Below, in pieces: positions 36,235 through 45,528 of a stretch of DNA of 64,000 nt. The stretch comes from Chloroflexota bacterium (lineage in GTDB: Bacteria; Chloroflexota; Anaerolineae; Anaerolineales; UBA4823). The notes under the pieces were generated by a model. It saw only the letters and a list, made by a program, of their open reading frames with translations. It was not told where the DNA came from and ran no database searches. How positions within the stretch are numbered: position 1 is the first letter of the stretch; every line of letters starts with the position of its first letter. Both the position numbers and the translations under genes were made by a program. Where the stretch lies: the NCBI GenBank assembly GCA_029265355.1, contig JAJUJL010000007.1, positions 117,949 to 181,948 of the forward strand, written 5' to 3'.

Positions 36235-36639
36235 TTAAGCAAAGCCATCCGTCACTTCGCGGCAGCAGCGCACAAAGTCCAGCACGGTGGGCACGCTGCG
36301 CATCAGCACCGCCATGTTGCCCTGCACGCCGATCTTGCGCGTCAGCAGCGCCTGCATCGGGTCCAGCTCGCTCTTGAGCAGGCGCACGTAGTTGTCATAG
36401 GGCGCTTTTAGGGTAAAGACGGCGCTGACCGGCTGGCTGCCGTCGATGACGAAGGCCTTGCGGCATTTGCCGTGCCACAGATCCAGGTAGAAGGAAACCG
36501 GCTGCTGCAGACTGCCGCCAGGCTCGATCTGGAAGATCATGTCGCCTTCCCAGTTGCGCGCCGCCTGGGCGTACTTCTCATCGCTGTTCAGCTTTGCCAT
36601 CAGCGCGTCTAGCCATTCCGGAAGTGGGAATTTCGCCAT
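36235..36639 (-). CDS. SCP2 sterol-transfer-domain protein
   Basis: 134 residues from ATG 36639 (GAGG 7 bases upstream). One domain fills the protein: WLDALMAKLNSDEKYAQAA, DMIFQIEPGGS, DLWHGKCRKAFVIDGS, FTLKAPYDNYVRLLKSELDPMQALL and KIGVQGNMAVLMRSVP, the usual order of SCP2-like lipid-binding domains. Such small proteins bind acyl-CoA or other hydrophobic ligands. No fused enzyme is present. It is monocistronic by position; a repeat tract and aspA lie downstream. Confidence 0.85.
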   Translation of the reverse strand: MAKFPLPEWLDALMAKLNSDEKYAQAARNWEGDMIFQIEPGGSLQQPVSFYLDLWHGKCRKAFVIDGSQPVSAVFTLKAPYDNYVRLLKSELDPMQALLTRKIGVQGNMAVLMRSVPTVLDFVRCCREVTDGFA

Positions 36640-36665
36640 AATTTGCCTCTCCATGGGGATCTACG

Positions 36666-36734
36666 AGGAGAGGGGCTTCTTTGGGATTGTTTTGGGTGGT
36701 TTTACCGCCCGAAACAACCCCAAACCCATCTCCT
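36666..36734. repeat. 69-bp imperfect palindrome
   Basis: An 18-bp stem (36682-36699 with 36705-36722; one mismatch, two G-U pairs on the plus strand, TTTTA loop) is extended outward by AGGAGA/TCTCCT after small bulges. It lies in the divergent gap between the SCP2 gene and the ABC binding-protein gene. The G-U pairs suggest that the plus-strand RNA is the structured form. Confidence 0.5.
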
Positions 36735-36812
36735 GGTTTCCCGAAATGTAACAAAATGGTAAATATTTGGGCTTCGATCACGGATTTGTCGTAATATTAT
36801 ACCGGCAAGCCC

Positions 36813-36841
36813 TTGCAAAAATGGGTTAAATCAACTATGCT
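36813..36841 (+). promoter_or_regulatory. candidate promoter of the amino-acid ABC genes
   Basis: TTGCAA and TATGCT are 17 bases apart, about 110 bases before the binding-protein start. This leaves a leader of roughly 100 bases with no obvious riboswitch fold. The rest of the gap 36735-36951 shows no gene. Confidence 0.5.
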
Positions 36842-36951
36842 AACAGGCAAGTCATGTTCGAGAGCGGCCAGCCAACCGCCTGGGCTGGCGCGATAGAAAC
36901 GGCGATCAGCTCGAACAGCAGTCAAATTGCATAGTCTAAGGAGAGAAACGC

Positions 36952-37752
36952 ATGAAGAAAATCACCCTTGTACTGAGCCTGATGCTGCTGGCCAGCCTGA
37001 TGCTGGCCGCCTGCGGAGGCGGCGCCGCCACCCCCGCGCCTTCCGGCGGCACGACTGGCGGCCTGCCCGACCTGGGCGGCAAGACCATCACCGTCGCCGT
37101 CGAGAACGCCTACCCACCCTTTAACAACATTGACGAAGCCACCGGGCAGCCAGTCGGCTGGGACTACGACACAGTCAACGAGATCTGCAAACGCCTGAAC
37201 TGCAAACCCGAGTTCAAGCAGGCTGCCTGGGATGGCATCTTCCCCGCCATGCAAGCCGGCGAGTATGACATGCTGGCAGATGGCGTGACCATCACCGCTG
37301 AGCGCGATGAGATCGTCGATTTCTCCATTCCCTATGTGATCGTCGGCCAGGTGCTGCTGGTGCGCGCCGATGAGACGCGCAGCGTCGAGGAATTCAAAGC
37401 CGACGCCGAAGCGCTGGTCGGCACCCAGATTGCCACCACCAACGAGATCGTCGCCAAGGAAAACTTCCCTGAAGAGCGAGTGAAATCCTTCGAGGACTTC
37501 GGCGCCGCCACGCTGGCGCTGCTCTCCGGCGATGTGGATGCGGTGGTGATCGACACGGTCAGCGCCACTGGCTTCATCGGCGAGAACGAGGGCAAGCTCA
37601 AGATCGGCGGTCAGCTTACCTCCGATGAACAGTTGGGCTTCGTCTTCCCGCCCGGCAGCGAGCTGCGCGACCAGGTCAACGCCGCCCTGGAGGCGATGAA
37701 GGCCGATGGCACGCTGGATGCCCTGAATAAGAAGTGGAAGCTTTCCGAGTAA
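36952..37752 (+). CDS. amino-acid ABC transporter substrate-binding lipoprotein
   Basis: 266 residues. Signal peptide [21 protein letters not shown] with the lipobox LAAC, then a Gly/Thr/Pro linker and a family-3 solute-binding domain: [66 protein letters not shown] and [13 protein letters not shown]. The protein captures an amino acid outside the membrane and delivers it to the permease encoded next. AAGGAG precedes ATG. Two lobes and length are normal. Specificity cannot be predicted safely. Confidence 0.94.
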   Translation: MKKITLVLSLMLLASLMLAACGGGAATPAPSGGTTGGLPDLGGKTITVAVENAYPPFNNIDEATGQPVGWDYDTVNEICKRLNCKPEFKQAAWDGIFPAMQAGEYDMLADGVTITAERDEIVDFSIPYVIVGQVLLVRADETRSVEEFKADAEALVGTQIATTNEIVAKENFPEERVKSFEDFGAATLALLSGDVDAVVIDTVSATGFIGENEGKLKIGGQLTSDEQLGFVFPPGSELRDQVNAALEAMKADGTLDALNKKWKLSE

Positions 37753-37792
37753 CCCTGGGCTGAGCCGCCGTTTCTGACCCTATTCTGGAGAC

Positions 37793-37832
37793 GGGGGAGG
37801 TGTGCACGGGTTTTCCCGCCCACATCTCCCCC
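37793..37832 (+). terminator. strong hairpin between binding protein and permease genes
   Basis: GGGGGAGGTGTG pairs with CACATCTCCCCC (one G-U) and an inner CGGG/CCCG stem closes over TTTT. It lies 41 bases after the binding-protein stop and 26 before the permease start. It probably halts some transcripts so that more binding protein than permease is made. Confidence 0.6.
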
Positions 37833-37857
37833 ATGTGCTGAAGTTTATGGAGGCGAT

Positions 37858-38715
37858 ATGCAAGAATCAGGCGCCTTGAAAAAACCAGCCGGTATCCTGC
37901 CATCCCAATTTTCGATCTCCAAGCTTCCCTGGTGGGCGATCATCCTGGCTTTGACCGGCCTGGTCGTCGTTTACCTGATCTTTGCAGACGCCAACTATCG
38001 CGAAACCTTCTACTTTTTGCAGGCTGGCATCGTTGTCACCCTGCGCATCACGCTGCTGGCCTTTCCACTGGCCACCATCATCGGCTTGTTGGTAGGGCTG
38101 GCGCGCACCTCCAAGAACACCGCCATCTTTACCCTGGCGACGCTGTACGTGGAGGTGGTGCGCGGCATTCCATTGGTGGTGCTGATCCTGATCATCGCGT
38201 TTGGGCTGGTGCCAATCGGCGTGGACGCGGTCAACCGCCTGGGCCAGTGGGCGCTCCAGCGCAACATGGGCGGTCTGCTGGGTGGGCTGGCGGATTTCAG
38301 CATCCGCAGCATCCCCATGGAAATGCGCGCCATCATTGCCCTCTCCATTGGCTACGGCGCCTTCGAAGCCGAGGTGTTTCGCGCCGGCATCCAGTCCATC
38401 GGCAGGGGGCAAATGGAAGCCGCCCGTTCGTTGGGCATGACCTATTTCCAGGCCATGCGCCTGGTGATCCTGCCGCAGGCCATCCGCCGCATCCTGCCTC
38501 CGCTGGGCAATGATTTCATCGCCCTGCTCAAGGACTCATCCCTGGTCACCGTCCTGGCAGTCAATGAGCTGACCCAGCTCACCCGCCTGCGCCGATCCAG
38601 CACCTTCCGGGTGATGGAAGCCTTCAACGTGGTGGCATTTCTTTACCTGAGCATGACCCTGCTGCTATCCGGCTTCGTGCGCGTCCTGGAACGGCGTATG
38701 CGCATCGAGGATTAG
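37858..38715 (+). CDS. amino-acid ABC transporter permease (HisM/GlnP type)
   Basis: 285 residues. An N-terminal TM (WWAIILALTGLVVVYLIF), then the conserved permease core with GIVVTLRITLLAFPLATIIG, YVEVVRGIPLVVLI and the EAA loop EAARSLGMTYFQAMRLVILP that docks the ATPase. The C-terminus has KDSSLVTVLAVNELTQ. It forms the membrane channel for the binding protein upstream. No ATP-binding subunit gene is found in the window, so an ATPase encoded elsewhere must serve it. GGAGG stands 5 bases before ATG. Confidence 0.94.
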   Translation: MQESGALKKPAGILPSQFSISKLPWWAIILALTGLVVVYLIFADANYRETFYFLQAGIVVTLRITLLAFPLATIIGLLVGLARTSKNTAIFTLATLYVEVVRGIPLVVLILIIAFGLVPIGVDAVNRLGQWALQRNMGGLLGGLADFSIRSIPMEMRAIIALSIGYGAFEAEVFRAGIQSIGRGQMEAARSLGMTYFQAMRLVILPQAIRRILPPLGNDFIALLKDSSLVTVLAVNELTQLTRLRRSSTFRVMEAFNVVAFLYLSMTLLLSGFVRVLERRMRIED

Positions 38716-38737
38716 CGGTTTTTCCCCACAAAATGTG

Positions 38738-38772
38738 AACCCCCGGAGGCGATTTTGCCCTCTGGGGGTTTT
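38738..38772. terminator. rho-independent terminator after the permease gene
   Basis: AACCCCC-G-GAGG pairs with CCTC-T-GGGGGTT (G-U in the middle) over a 9-base loop and runs into TTTT on the plus strand. It can also serve the tRNA gene that ends 10 bases further on the other strand. Confidence 0.85.
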
Positions 38773-38781
38773 AATACACAG

Positions 38782-38863
38782 TGCGCTGGGTGGGAGTTGA
38801 ACCCACACGCCTTGCGGCACATGGCCCTCAACCATGCCTGTCTGCCAGTTCCAGCACCAGCGC
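38782..38863 (-). tRNA. tRNA-Leu (anticodon GAG)
   Basis: The minus strand folds as a class II tRNA: acceptor GCGCTGG with CCAGCGC, D-arm with AACTGGCAGAC, anticodon loop TTGAGGG (anticodon GAG, codon CUC/CUU), a variable arm TGCCGCAAGGCG and a T-arm GTGGGTTCAACTCCCAC. The discriminator is A. The 3' CCA is not encoded. Confidence 0.95.
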
Positions 38864-39106
38864 ACGGACGTTGGTATTATAATCGGCTCTGCGCCTGTGT
38901 CAAGCAAAGCTGCTGGTGCGCAACTTGAGTCGCCCAGCATCCTGCCTGCTGCGAGGGCAGGTTTTGGCTCTGGTTGAGGAAATTGCAATGCCTGAGCGGA
39001 CTGCGCTCTGGCGAAGGCGCCTGGCTGGTACAAACCCGCCCCTACACATCGGGTTGGAAGGCCGGACAGCTTGACAGGATAAAATAATTGAATTGAGGAG
39101 CATTGT

Positions 39107-40156
39107 ATGCGAATTGTGCTCGATGCGATGGGCAGCGATACCTGCCCAGGTCCAGAGGTAGAAGCCGCCATCCAGGCTGCCCGCGCCTTCGGCGAAGAGC
39201 TCTTCCTGGTCGGCCCTGAGAAGCGGCTGCGCCCCATGCTGGAAGCCCAGGGCGGCGCGGGGCTTCCCATCCGCCTGGTGGAGGCCAGCGATGTGATCAC
39301 CATGGAAGACAAAGGACTCAAGCTGGCGCTGAAAGCCAAGCGTGAAAAATCCCAAACCAGCATGGCCGTGGGCATCGACCTGGTGAAATCCGGGCAGGCG
39401 CAGGCCTTTGTCACCGCCGGCAACACCGGCGGGGCGCTGGCGACGGCTTTCTTCCGCCTGGGCATGATGCAGGGCGTCGAGCGCCCGGCCCTGACCGCCC
39501 TGTTCCCAGTCAAGGGCGGTTCATGCGTGGTGCTGGACATCGGCGCAAACCCGATGGTGCAGCCCGAAGACCTGGTGCAGTTTGCCGTGATGGGCGCGGT
39601 GTACGCCGCCAAAGTGCAGGGCAAGAGCAACCCGCGCGTAGGGCTGCTTTCCAACGGCGAAGAAGCCGGCAAGGGCAACGACCTGGTCAAAGCCGCTTTC
39701 CCCCTGCTGCAAGCCAGCGGCTTGAACTTCATCGGCAACGTGGAAGGCAAGGAACTGTTCGGCGGCGAGGTGGATGTGGCGGTGATGGACGGCTTCACCG
39801 GCAACGTGCTGCTCAAATCCAGCGAGGCGGTCGCCAGGCTGATCACCGATATGCTCAAGCAGGAGCTGAAGAGCAGCCCCATTACCATGCTGGGCGCGGC
39901 GCTGGCCAGCCCGGCTTTCAAGAGAATCAAGCAAATGATGGATCCCGGTGAATACGGCGCCGCCCCGCTGCTGGGCGTGGACGGGCTGGTCTTCATCGGT
40001 CACGGGCGCTCGGACGCCCATGCCATGTTCAACGCGGTGCGCGTCGCCCGCCAGGCGGTTCAGGCTGATCTGCTGGCCTCGGTGAAGAGCGCCATCCAGG
40101 AACAGGTGGCGGCCCTCGAGCGCCGCCAACAAAACATCGAAAAGGAAAGCGTATGA
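39107..40156 (+). CDS. plsX: phosphate acyltransferase PlsX
   Basis: 349 residues. It turns acyl-ACP into acyl phosphate for the first step of phospholipid synthesis by the PlsX/PlsY route. The sequence has RIVLDAMGSD at the N-terminus, then SMAVGIDLVKSGQAQAFVTA, GNTGGALATA, VVLDIGANPMVQPEDLVQFA, GLLSNGEEAGKGN and VMDGFTGNVLLKSSEA, all family hallmarks. GAGGAG lies 6 bases before ATG. Its stop overlaps the fabF start (ATGA), linking lipid head formation and chain elongation. The 243 bases before it hold no other recognisable feature. Confidence 0.96.
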   Translation: MRIVLDAMGSDTCPGPEVEAAIQAARAFGEELFLVGPEKRLRPMLEAQGGAGLPIRLVEASDVITMEDKGLKLALKAKREKSQTSMAVGIDLVKSGQAQAFVTAGNTGGALATAFFRLGMMQGVERPALTALFPVKGGSCVVLDIGANPMVQPEDLVQFAVMGAVYAAKVQGKSNPRVGLLSNGEEAGKGNDLVKAAFPLLQASGLNFIGNVEGKELFGGEVDVAVMDGFTGNVLLKSSEAVARLITDMLKQELKSSPITMLGAALASPAFKRIKQMMDPGEYGAAPLLGVDGLVFIGHGRSDAHAMFNAVRVARQAVQADLLASVKSAIQEQVAALERRQQNIEKESV

Positions 40157-41412
40157 GCGAGACAAACGCACGAAGGCGCGTGGTGATCACCGGCGCTGGA
40201 GCAGTCACCGTGCTGGGCAGCACGGTCGAAGCCCTGTGGGAGGGATTGATCGCGGGACGGTCTGGTATCCGCCGCATCCAGACCTTCGACGCCAGCGGGA
40301 TGCCCTGCCAGATCGCCGGCGAAATTCCTGATTTTGACGTCGAAGTTTACATGGACCGCAAAGAGGCCCGCCGCGTGGCGCGCAATGGGCAAATCTCCCT
40401 GGCTTCGGCGATCCAGGCGGTGCGCAACGCCGGATTGCCCGAAACCATGCCCGACCCGGAACGCGCTGGCGTGGTCTTTGGCACCGCCATTGGCGGGCTG
40501 GACCGCTTCGACGATGGCATCAACACCCTGCGCACACAGGGCTACAACAAGCTGAATCCCTTTACCGTCACGGCTGGGATACCCAACCTGTCCTCTTACA
40601 TGGTCGCCAAGCAATTCAACTGCCTGGGACCGAACTCCACCATCGCCACCGCCTGCGCCACCGGCACCCAGGCCATCGGCGAGGCTGCCGAATTCATCCG
40701 CCGCGGCGTGGCGGATGTGGTGATCGCTGGCGGCACCGAGGCGCTGATCCGCGATTTCGCCATCGGCGGCTTTTCAGCGATGCGCGCCCTGCCCACCAGC
40801 TTCAACGATAACCCCACCGCCGCCTCGCGCCCCTTCGACGCCAAGCGCGAAGGTTTCATTTTCTCCGAAGGAGCAGCGGCGCTGGTGCTGGAGAGCCTGG
40901 AGCACGCCAAAGCGCGGCGGGCGACCATCCTGGCGGAAGTGGCCGGGCACGCTTCCGGCTCGGACGCCTTCCACGTGGCCGCGCCAGAACCGGAGGGCAT
41001 CGGGCCGGCGCGCGCCATGCGCTGGGCGCTGCAGGATGCTGGTCTGCGTCCCGAGCAGGTGGATTACATCAACGCCCACGGCACTTCCACGCCGCTGAAC
41101 GACCTGACCGAAACCCGGGCGATCAAAAAAGTGTTCGGCGAGCACGCCTACAAACTGGCGATCAGTTCCACCAAATCCATGCTCGGGCACGCTATGGGCG
41201 CCTCCGGCGCTATCGAAGCCCTGGTGTGCGCCTATGTGATTGCCTTCGGCGTCATCCCGCCTACCATCAACTATGAGTATCCCGATCCTGAACTGGACCT
41301 GGATTTTGTGCCCAACCAGGCGCGCCGGCAGATGGTCAACGTGACGTTGTCCAATTCGTTCGGGCTGGGAGGCCAAAACGCCTGCCTGGTGCTGAAACGC
41401 TACACGGAGTAA
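40153..41412 (+). CDS. fabF: beta-ketoacyl-ACP synthase II
   Basis: 419 residues. It condenses malonyl-ACP with acyl-ACP in fatty-acid elongation. The catalytic triad is C168 (ATACATGTQ), H309 (NAHGTST) and H346 (MLGHAMGASGA). RRVVITGAGAVTVLG at the start and NSFGLGGQNACLVL at the end are typical; VTVLG replaces the common VTPLG. The length is normal. It is translationally coupled to plsX. No acyl-carrier-protein gene is adjacent, unlike in many bacteria. Confidence 0.96.
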   Translation: MSETNARRRVVITGAGAVTVLGSTVEALWEGLIAGRSGIRRIQTFDASGMPCQIAGEIPDFDVEVYMDRKEARRVARNGQISLASAIQAVRNAGLPETMPDPERAGVVFGTAIGGLDRFDDGINTLRTQGYNKLNPFTVTAGIPNLSSYMVAKQFNCLGPNSTIATACATGTQAIGEAAEFIRRGVADVVIAGGTEALIRDFAIGGFSAMRALPTSFNDNPTAASRPFDAKREGFIFSEGAAALVLESLEHAKARRATILAEVAGHASGSDAFHVAAPEPEGIGPARAMRWALQDAGLRPEQVDYINAHGTSTPLNDLTETRAIKKVFGEHAYKLAISSTKSMLGHAMGASGAIEALVCAYVIAFGVIPPTINYEYPDPELDLDFVPNQARRQMVNVTLSNSFGLGGQNACLVLKRYTE

Positions 41413-41421
41413 ACCCTTTCG

Positions 41422-42135
41422 ATGAAGATTTATACCAACGAAAAACTGGTCAAGCGCAACGGGCGCATCGGGCAGATACTGCTGCTGGCTGGCTTGCTGG
41501 TGCTGGGCGGCGGCCTGGTGCTCAATTTCCGCGGCCCGACCATGTTCAACTACTCGCTGATCGCCTTCCTGGTGGGTTTCTTGATCTCGCAGGTGGGGCT
41601 GTATTACGCCAACCGCTGGAGCCGCCGCCCACGCCCGGACGAGCACCTGAACACCGCCCTGAAGGGGCTGGATGGACGCTACAGCTTATACCACTACCAG
41701 ACACCCGCCTCGCACGTGCTGGTGGGACCCGCTGGCGTGTGGGCGCTCTTTCCCCGCTACCAGCGCGGCGTCATCGTCTATGAAAAAGGGCGTTGGAAGC
41801 AGCGCGGCGGAGGTGTTTTCCTGGCTTACCTCAAGCTGTTCGCCCAGGAAGGGCTGGGTCGCCCGGATCTCGAGATCGCCAGCGAGGTGCAGGAGCTGGC
41901 GCGTTTTCTCAGCAAGCAGCTCCCGGAGGAGGAGATTCCTCCCATCCAGGCGGCGCTGCTCTTCACCGATTCGCGCGCCGATGTACAGGTGGATAACGAG
42001 AAAGATAACCCGCCGGCAGTGACGCTGCCCATCGCCGATTTGAAAGAAACCATTCGCAAAGCCGCCAAGAGCAAAGCGCTTTCGGCGCCCAAGGTGAAAG
42101 CGCTGCAGGATGCCCTGGAAGCAGTGGCCCGCTAA
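41422..42135 (+). CDS. membrane protein with NERD-like cytoplasmic domain
   Basis: 237 residues. Two TM helices (about 18-37 and 46-65) are followed by a soluble part with SHVLVGPAGVWALFPRYQRG and VIVYEKGRWKQ, which resembles the start of a NERD (nuclease-related) domain, and FTDSRADVQVDNEKDNPPAV. The catalytic Glu/Lys pattern of an active nuclease is not clear. Function is unknown. It begins 9 bases after the fabF stop and ends at a strong terminator, so it closes the plsX-fabF operon. Confidence 0.65.
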   Translation: MKIYTNEKLVKRNGRIGQILLLAGLLVLGGGLVLNFRGPTMFNYSLIAFLVGFLISQVGLYYANRWSRRPRPDEHLNTALKGLDGRYSLYHYQTPASHVLVGPAGVWALFPRYQRGVIVYEKGRWKQRGGGVFLAYLKLFAQEGLGRPDLEIASEVQELARFLSKQLPEEEIPPIQAALLFTDSRADVQVDNEKDNPPAVTLPIADLKETIRKAAKSKALSAPKVKALQDALEAVAR

Positions 42136-42180
42136 ACTTAAGCGCCTCGCACTTGCGTGGCGCACGCAAAAAAGACCGGA

Positions 42181-42217
42181 TCTGAGATTGCCGCGCTTCG
42201 CTCGCAGTGAGATGACA
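42181..42217. repeat. GCTTCGCTC-type intergenic repeat
   Basis: A short stretch containing GCGCTTCGCTCGCAGTGAG lies between the NERD-like gene and its terminator. Its core GCGAGCGAAGCGC (minus strand) recurs in the inverted repeat at 59881-59924. Confidence 0.4.
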
Positions 42218-42222
42218 AATGC

Positions 42223-42255
42223 AGACCCCAAAGGTTTTCAGGACCTTTGGGGTCT
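42223..42255. terminator. bidirectional terminator between convergent genes
   Basis: A perfect 13-bp stem (AGACCCCAAAGGT with ACCTTTGGGGTCT) closes over a 7-base loop and is followed by CATTTTC on the plus strand and CATTTG on the minus strand. It separates the plus-strand NERD-like gene from the minus-strand small membrane protein. Confidence 0.85.
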
Positions 42256-42302
42256 CATTTTCACCGTGTGACCGCGCGAGTTTGGGTTTCCCAGAGCAAA
42301 CT

Positions 42303-42530
42303 TTAGAACAGCCCGCGCACGATCAGCATCACGCCCATGATGATCAGCGGCACGCCGATGATCATCCCAATCAATGTCACGCTGAGGATCACCCCCAGCA
42401 GCATCAGCACGAAACCCAACAGTATGGCGACCAGCCGCCCGGTCATACCGACAATCATGGCAATCAGCCGCCAAATGGTCCAAAATGGCCACAGGAACCA
42501 GGGCACGGGCTTGGGATGTGTGTTATCCAT
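42303..42530 (-). CDS. small membrane protein
   Basis: 75 residues from ATG 42530 (AGGAG 10 bases upstream; a TTG three codons earlier is too close to that site). A Pro/Trp-rich start (MDNTHPKPVPWFLWPFWTIW) is followed by two or three hydrophobic helices rich in Met, Ile, Val and Gly (LVAILLGFVLMLLGVILSV, IGMIIGVPLIIMGVMLIV). No known domain is recognised. It stands alone between the terminator and the pentapeptide-repeat gene. Confidence 0.65.
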   Translation of the reverse strand: MDNTHPKPVPWFLWPFWTIWRLIAMIVGMTGRLVAILLGFVLMLLGVILSVTLIGMIIGVPLIIMGVMLIVRGLF

Positions 42531-42613
42531 GGCGCTCAATCTCCTTTACCAGATAGCTTACACAATTTATATACGTAAGCTCAGCGGTAAGGTCGCAGTC
42601 GCCAGGCAGGGGT

Positions 42614-43093
42614 TCATTCTTCCGTGCGTCGCATGCGCTGCTCGATATCCGCCGGCAGTCCCTTGGCGCCTTCCAGGTTGGCGAAGATCAGGTTGGCCTC
42701 GCTCAAGTCGGCGTGCCACAGGTTGGCGCGGTTCAGGATGACGCCGCGCAGGTTGGCGCCGCGCAGATCAGCGTTGCGCAGGTCGGCATCGGTCAGGTCA
42801 GCGCTGCGCAAGTCAGCGCCCACCAGGATAGCGTCCAGCAGCTTTGCGCCGCGCAGCACCGCTTCGGACAGGTCGGCGTAACTCAAGTTGGCTTTGCTCA
42901 GGTCCGCCTTGCTCAAATCGGCGCCGGTCAGGTTGGTCTGCACCAGGTTGGCCTGCACCAGGTTGGCTTCCATCAGCCCCAGCAGGCTGAGATTCTCACC
43001 GCTGAGGTCGACGCCGCGCAGCACCAGACCTTTCTCGCTGGACGAGTTGATGGCAATGATTTTCACCAGGTCGGAGCGGTTCATGTCGGACAT
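42614..43093 (-). CDS. pentapeptide-repeat protein
   Basis: 159 residues from ATG 43093 (AAGGAGG 7 bases upstream). From about residue 25 to 145 it is built of A(D/N)LxxA-type five-residue repeats (VDLSGENLSL, ANLVQANLVQTNLTGADL, ADLRSADLTDADLRNADL), which fold as a right-handed quadrilateral beta-helix. Such proteins can be scaffolds or DNA mimics that protect gyrase; no fused domain tells which. The start is 2 bases from the Nudix stop, so the two are cotranslated. Confidence 0.92.
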   Translation of the reverse strand: MSDMNRSDLVKIIAINSSSEKGLVLRGVDLSGENLSLLGLMEANLVQANLVQTNLTGADLSKADLSKANLSYADLSEAVLRGAKLLDAILVGADLRSADLTDADLRNADLRGANLRGVILNRANLWHADLSEANLIFANLEGAKGLPADIEQRMRRTEE

Positions 43094-43095
43094 AT

Positions 43096-43629
43096 CTATC
43101 CCTCCTTCGGCTGGTTCGCCCGAGTTGGTCCCGTAAAACGGATGGTCAAATCTCCGCCGGGCGTGTAAATATACTGGGCGGCGAAAGGCGCGTCGCCAGG
43201 CTGCATCGAAAGAACATGCGGCAAGAGCTGGGGCAGATCTTCCACCAAAGGCAGCTCGCCCAACCGGGCGATCTCGATCCATTCCGGCGCGCCCTCGGGG
43301 GAAGGCTCGACCGCTTGCATTTCGCATTCGCCGCGCAGCACAAACACGCACACACCGGTTTGCTCGCTGGCGTCGATAGTGACCACGCCGCACAGCCGCA
43401 AAGCCGGGCAATCGATCCCCGTCTCTTCCTGCAGCTCACGTCGGGCAGCGCTGAGCACGTCTTCGCCGCGCTCGATGTGACCGCCCAGCCCGTTGTAACG
43501 ATTCGCCCAGCGGGTCTTGTGCGGTGCGCCGCGCAGCAGCAGCACCCGATCCCCGCTGGTCAAGAAAACCAGCGTGCGCGGGATGAGCACATAGCGCCGC
43601 TCGTCGATCACCTGGTCGCTGGCTGGCAT
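43096..43629 (-). CDS. Nudix hydrolase
   Basis: 177 residues. The Nudix box begins GGHIERGED and continues to RRELQEETGI with the exact G-x5-E-x7-REUxEExGU spacing. An N-terminal VLIPRTLVFLTSGDRVLLL strand pair and HKTRWANRYNGLGG precede it. It hydrolyses a nucleoside diphosphate linked to another group; the sequence around the box resembles 8-oxo-dGTP diphosphatase relatives, but the substrate is not determined. It is coupled to the pentapeptide-repeat gene and separated from the aldolase gene upstream by a perfect hairpin. Confidence 0.9.
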   Translation of the reverse strand: MPASDQVIDERRYVLIPRTLVFLTSGDRVLLLRGAPHKTRWANRYNGLGGHIERGEDVLSAARRELQEETGIDCPALRLCGVVTIDASEQTGVCVFVLRGECEMQAVEPSPEGAPEWIEIARLGELPLVEDLPQLLPHVLSMQPGDAPFAAQYIYTPGGDLTIRFTGPTRANQPKEG

Positions 43630-43648
43630 GGCGGCTCAAATTTCCAGG

Positions 43649-43675
43649 CCGGGATGGGCGGAGCGCCCATCCCGG
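43649..43675. terminator. perfect hairpin after the aldolase gene
   Basis: CCGGGATGGGCG pairs exactly with CGCCCATCCCGG over a GAG loop, 13 bases after the aldolase stop and 19 before the Nudix start on the minus strand. There is no T-tract. Confidence 0.55.
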
Positions 43676-43688
43676 AGATGTGTGTGTT

Positions 43689-44711
<1,023 letters not shown>

Positions 44712-44883
44712 TCAGGGTTGATTATAACGCAAGCGGCGCTATCGGAGGGTTGACAGCGGATCTAGTTGTCACCAACCGCTTTATGTGACCATGGACATCA
44801 ATACTATCAGAATAGCACAATCTGCGACCGGGCACAAGTTACTGATGCAACCTGGGCCATCATTCCCCGTATACCTTATCGAG

Positions 44884-44889
44884 TATAAT
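44884..44889 (+). promoter_or_regulatory. candidate -10 box for the helical-protein/SPFH pair
   Basis: A perfect TATAAT stands 46 bases before the start at 44936. No good -35 is seen 16-18 bases upstream. The rest of the divergent 284-base gap is AT-richer than average and shows no other feature. Confidence 0.45.
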
Positions 44890-44935
44890 TCAAATGCATG
44901 TACTCACCCGACCCACACACGAGTAGGAGATTGCG

Positions 44936-45478
44936 ATGAGTGACAACCCCGAACAACTTTTCGGACAGGTTACTTCCGACCAGGACCCCTTCAAGAAAAT
45001 TCTGAGCAAAATACCCGGTTTCAAAGGCTACATGGAACGCCAAAGCCGGCGCGACGCCGACAAGCTGCTGCGCGAGGCCATCGCCACGCGCTTCGAGCAG
45101 CTCTGGGGGCGCGTCTCCGGCCTGCAGCGCGAGTTCATCAACCAGGGTGAGATCGCCCTGGTGGACGACCTGGAAGCCGCCGCGATCAAGATGCGCACTT
45201 TCGCCGACCGCGTGCGCCGCGCGACGCGCGGCTACTCCGGCCTGTTCGACGCAGTCAAGATCAACGAAGAAGAGCTGGCCAGGCTGTACGCTTACGACGC
45301 CAGCTTGCTGGAAATGAGCGACGAGGTCGAGCGCGCCATCGATAACCTGGAGGCTTCGCTGGGCACCGATGGGCTGCCAGCAGCCATCCGCCACCTGGTG
45401 AAAACCACCCAGGGCTGCATCGAGGCCTTCAATCTGCGGGAAGAGGCCATCACCGCCGCCCCACCCAGCGCTAGCTGA
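44936..45478 (+). CDS. conserved helical protein of unknown function
   Basis: 180 residues, entirely helical in look, with no TM or signal peptide. KILSKIPGFKGYMERQSRRDADKLLREAI is split by a short loop from a long coiled region (LQREFINQGEIALVDDLEAA, RVRRATRGYSGLFDAVKINE). No known domain is recognised. AGGAG precedes the start. It lies 50 bases before the SPFH-HTH gene on the same strand and may assemble with that oligomer-forming protein (inference from position only). Confidence 0.75.
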   Translation: MSDNPEQLFGQVTSDQDPFKKILSKIPGFKGYMERQSRRDADKLLREAIATRFEQLWGRVSGLQREFINQGEIALVDDLEAAAIKMRTFADRVRRATRGYSGLFDAVKINEEELARLYAYDASLLEMSDEVERAIDNLEASLGTDGLPAAIRHLVKTTQGCIEAFNLREEAITAAPPSAS

Positions 45479-45528
45479 GCCGCAACAGGGCTGTTCAAGC
45501 AACCAGATGAGAATGAGGAGTTAATACC

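Noticed and set aside
38665..39996. 443-codon minus-strand frame across the permease end, tRNA-Leu and plsX
   Set aside because: It would cover a tRNA gene and antisense plsX; composition is of shadow type.
42713..43168. repetitive plus-strand frame with Val-Gln-Ala repeats
   Set aside because: Antisense image of the pentapeptide-repeat gene.
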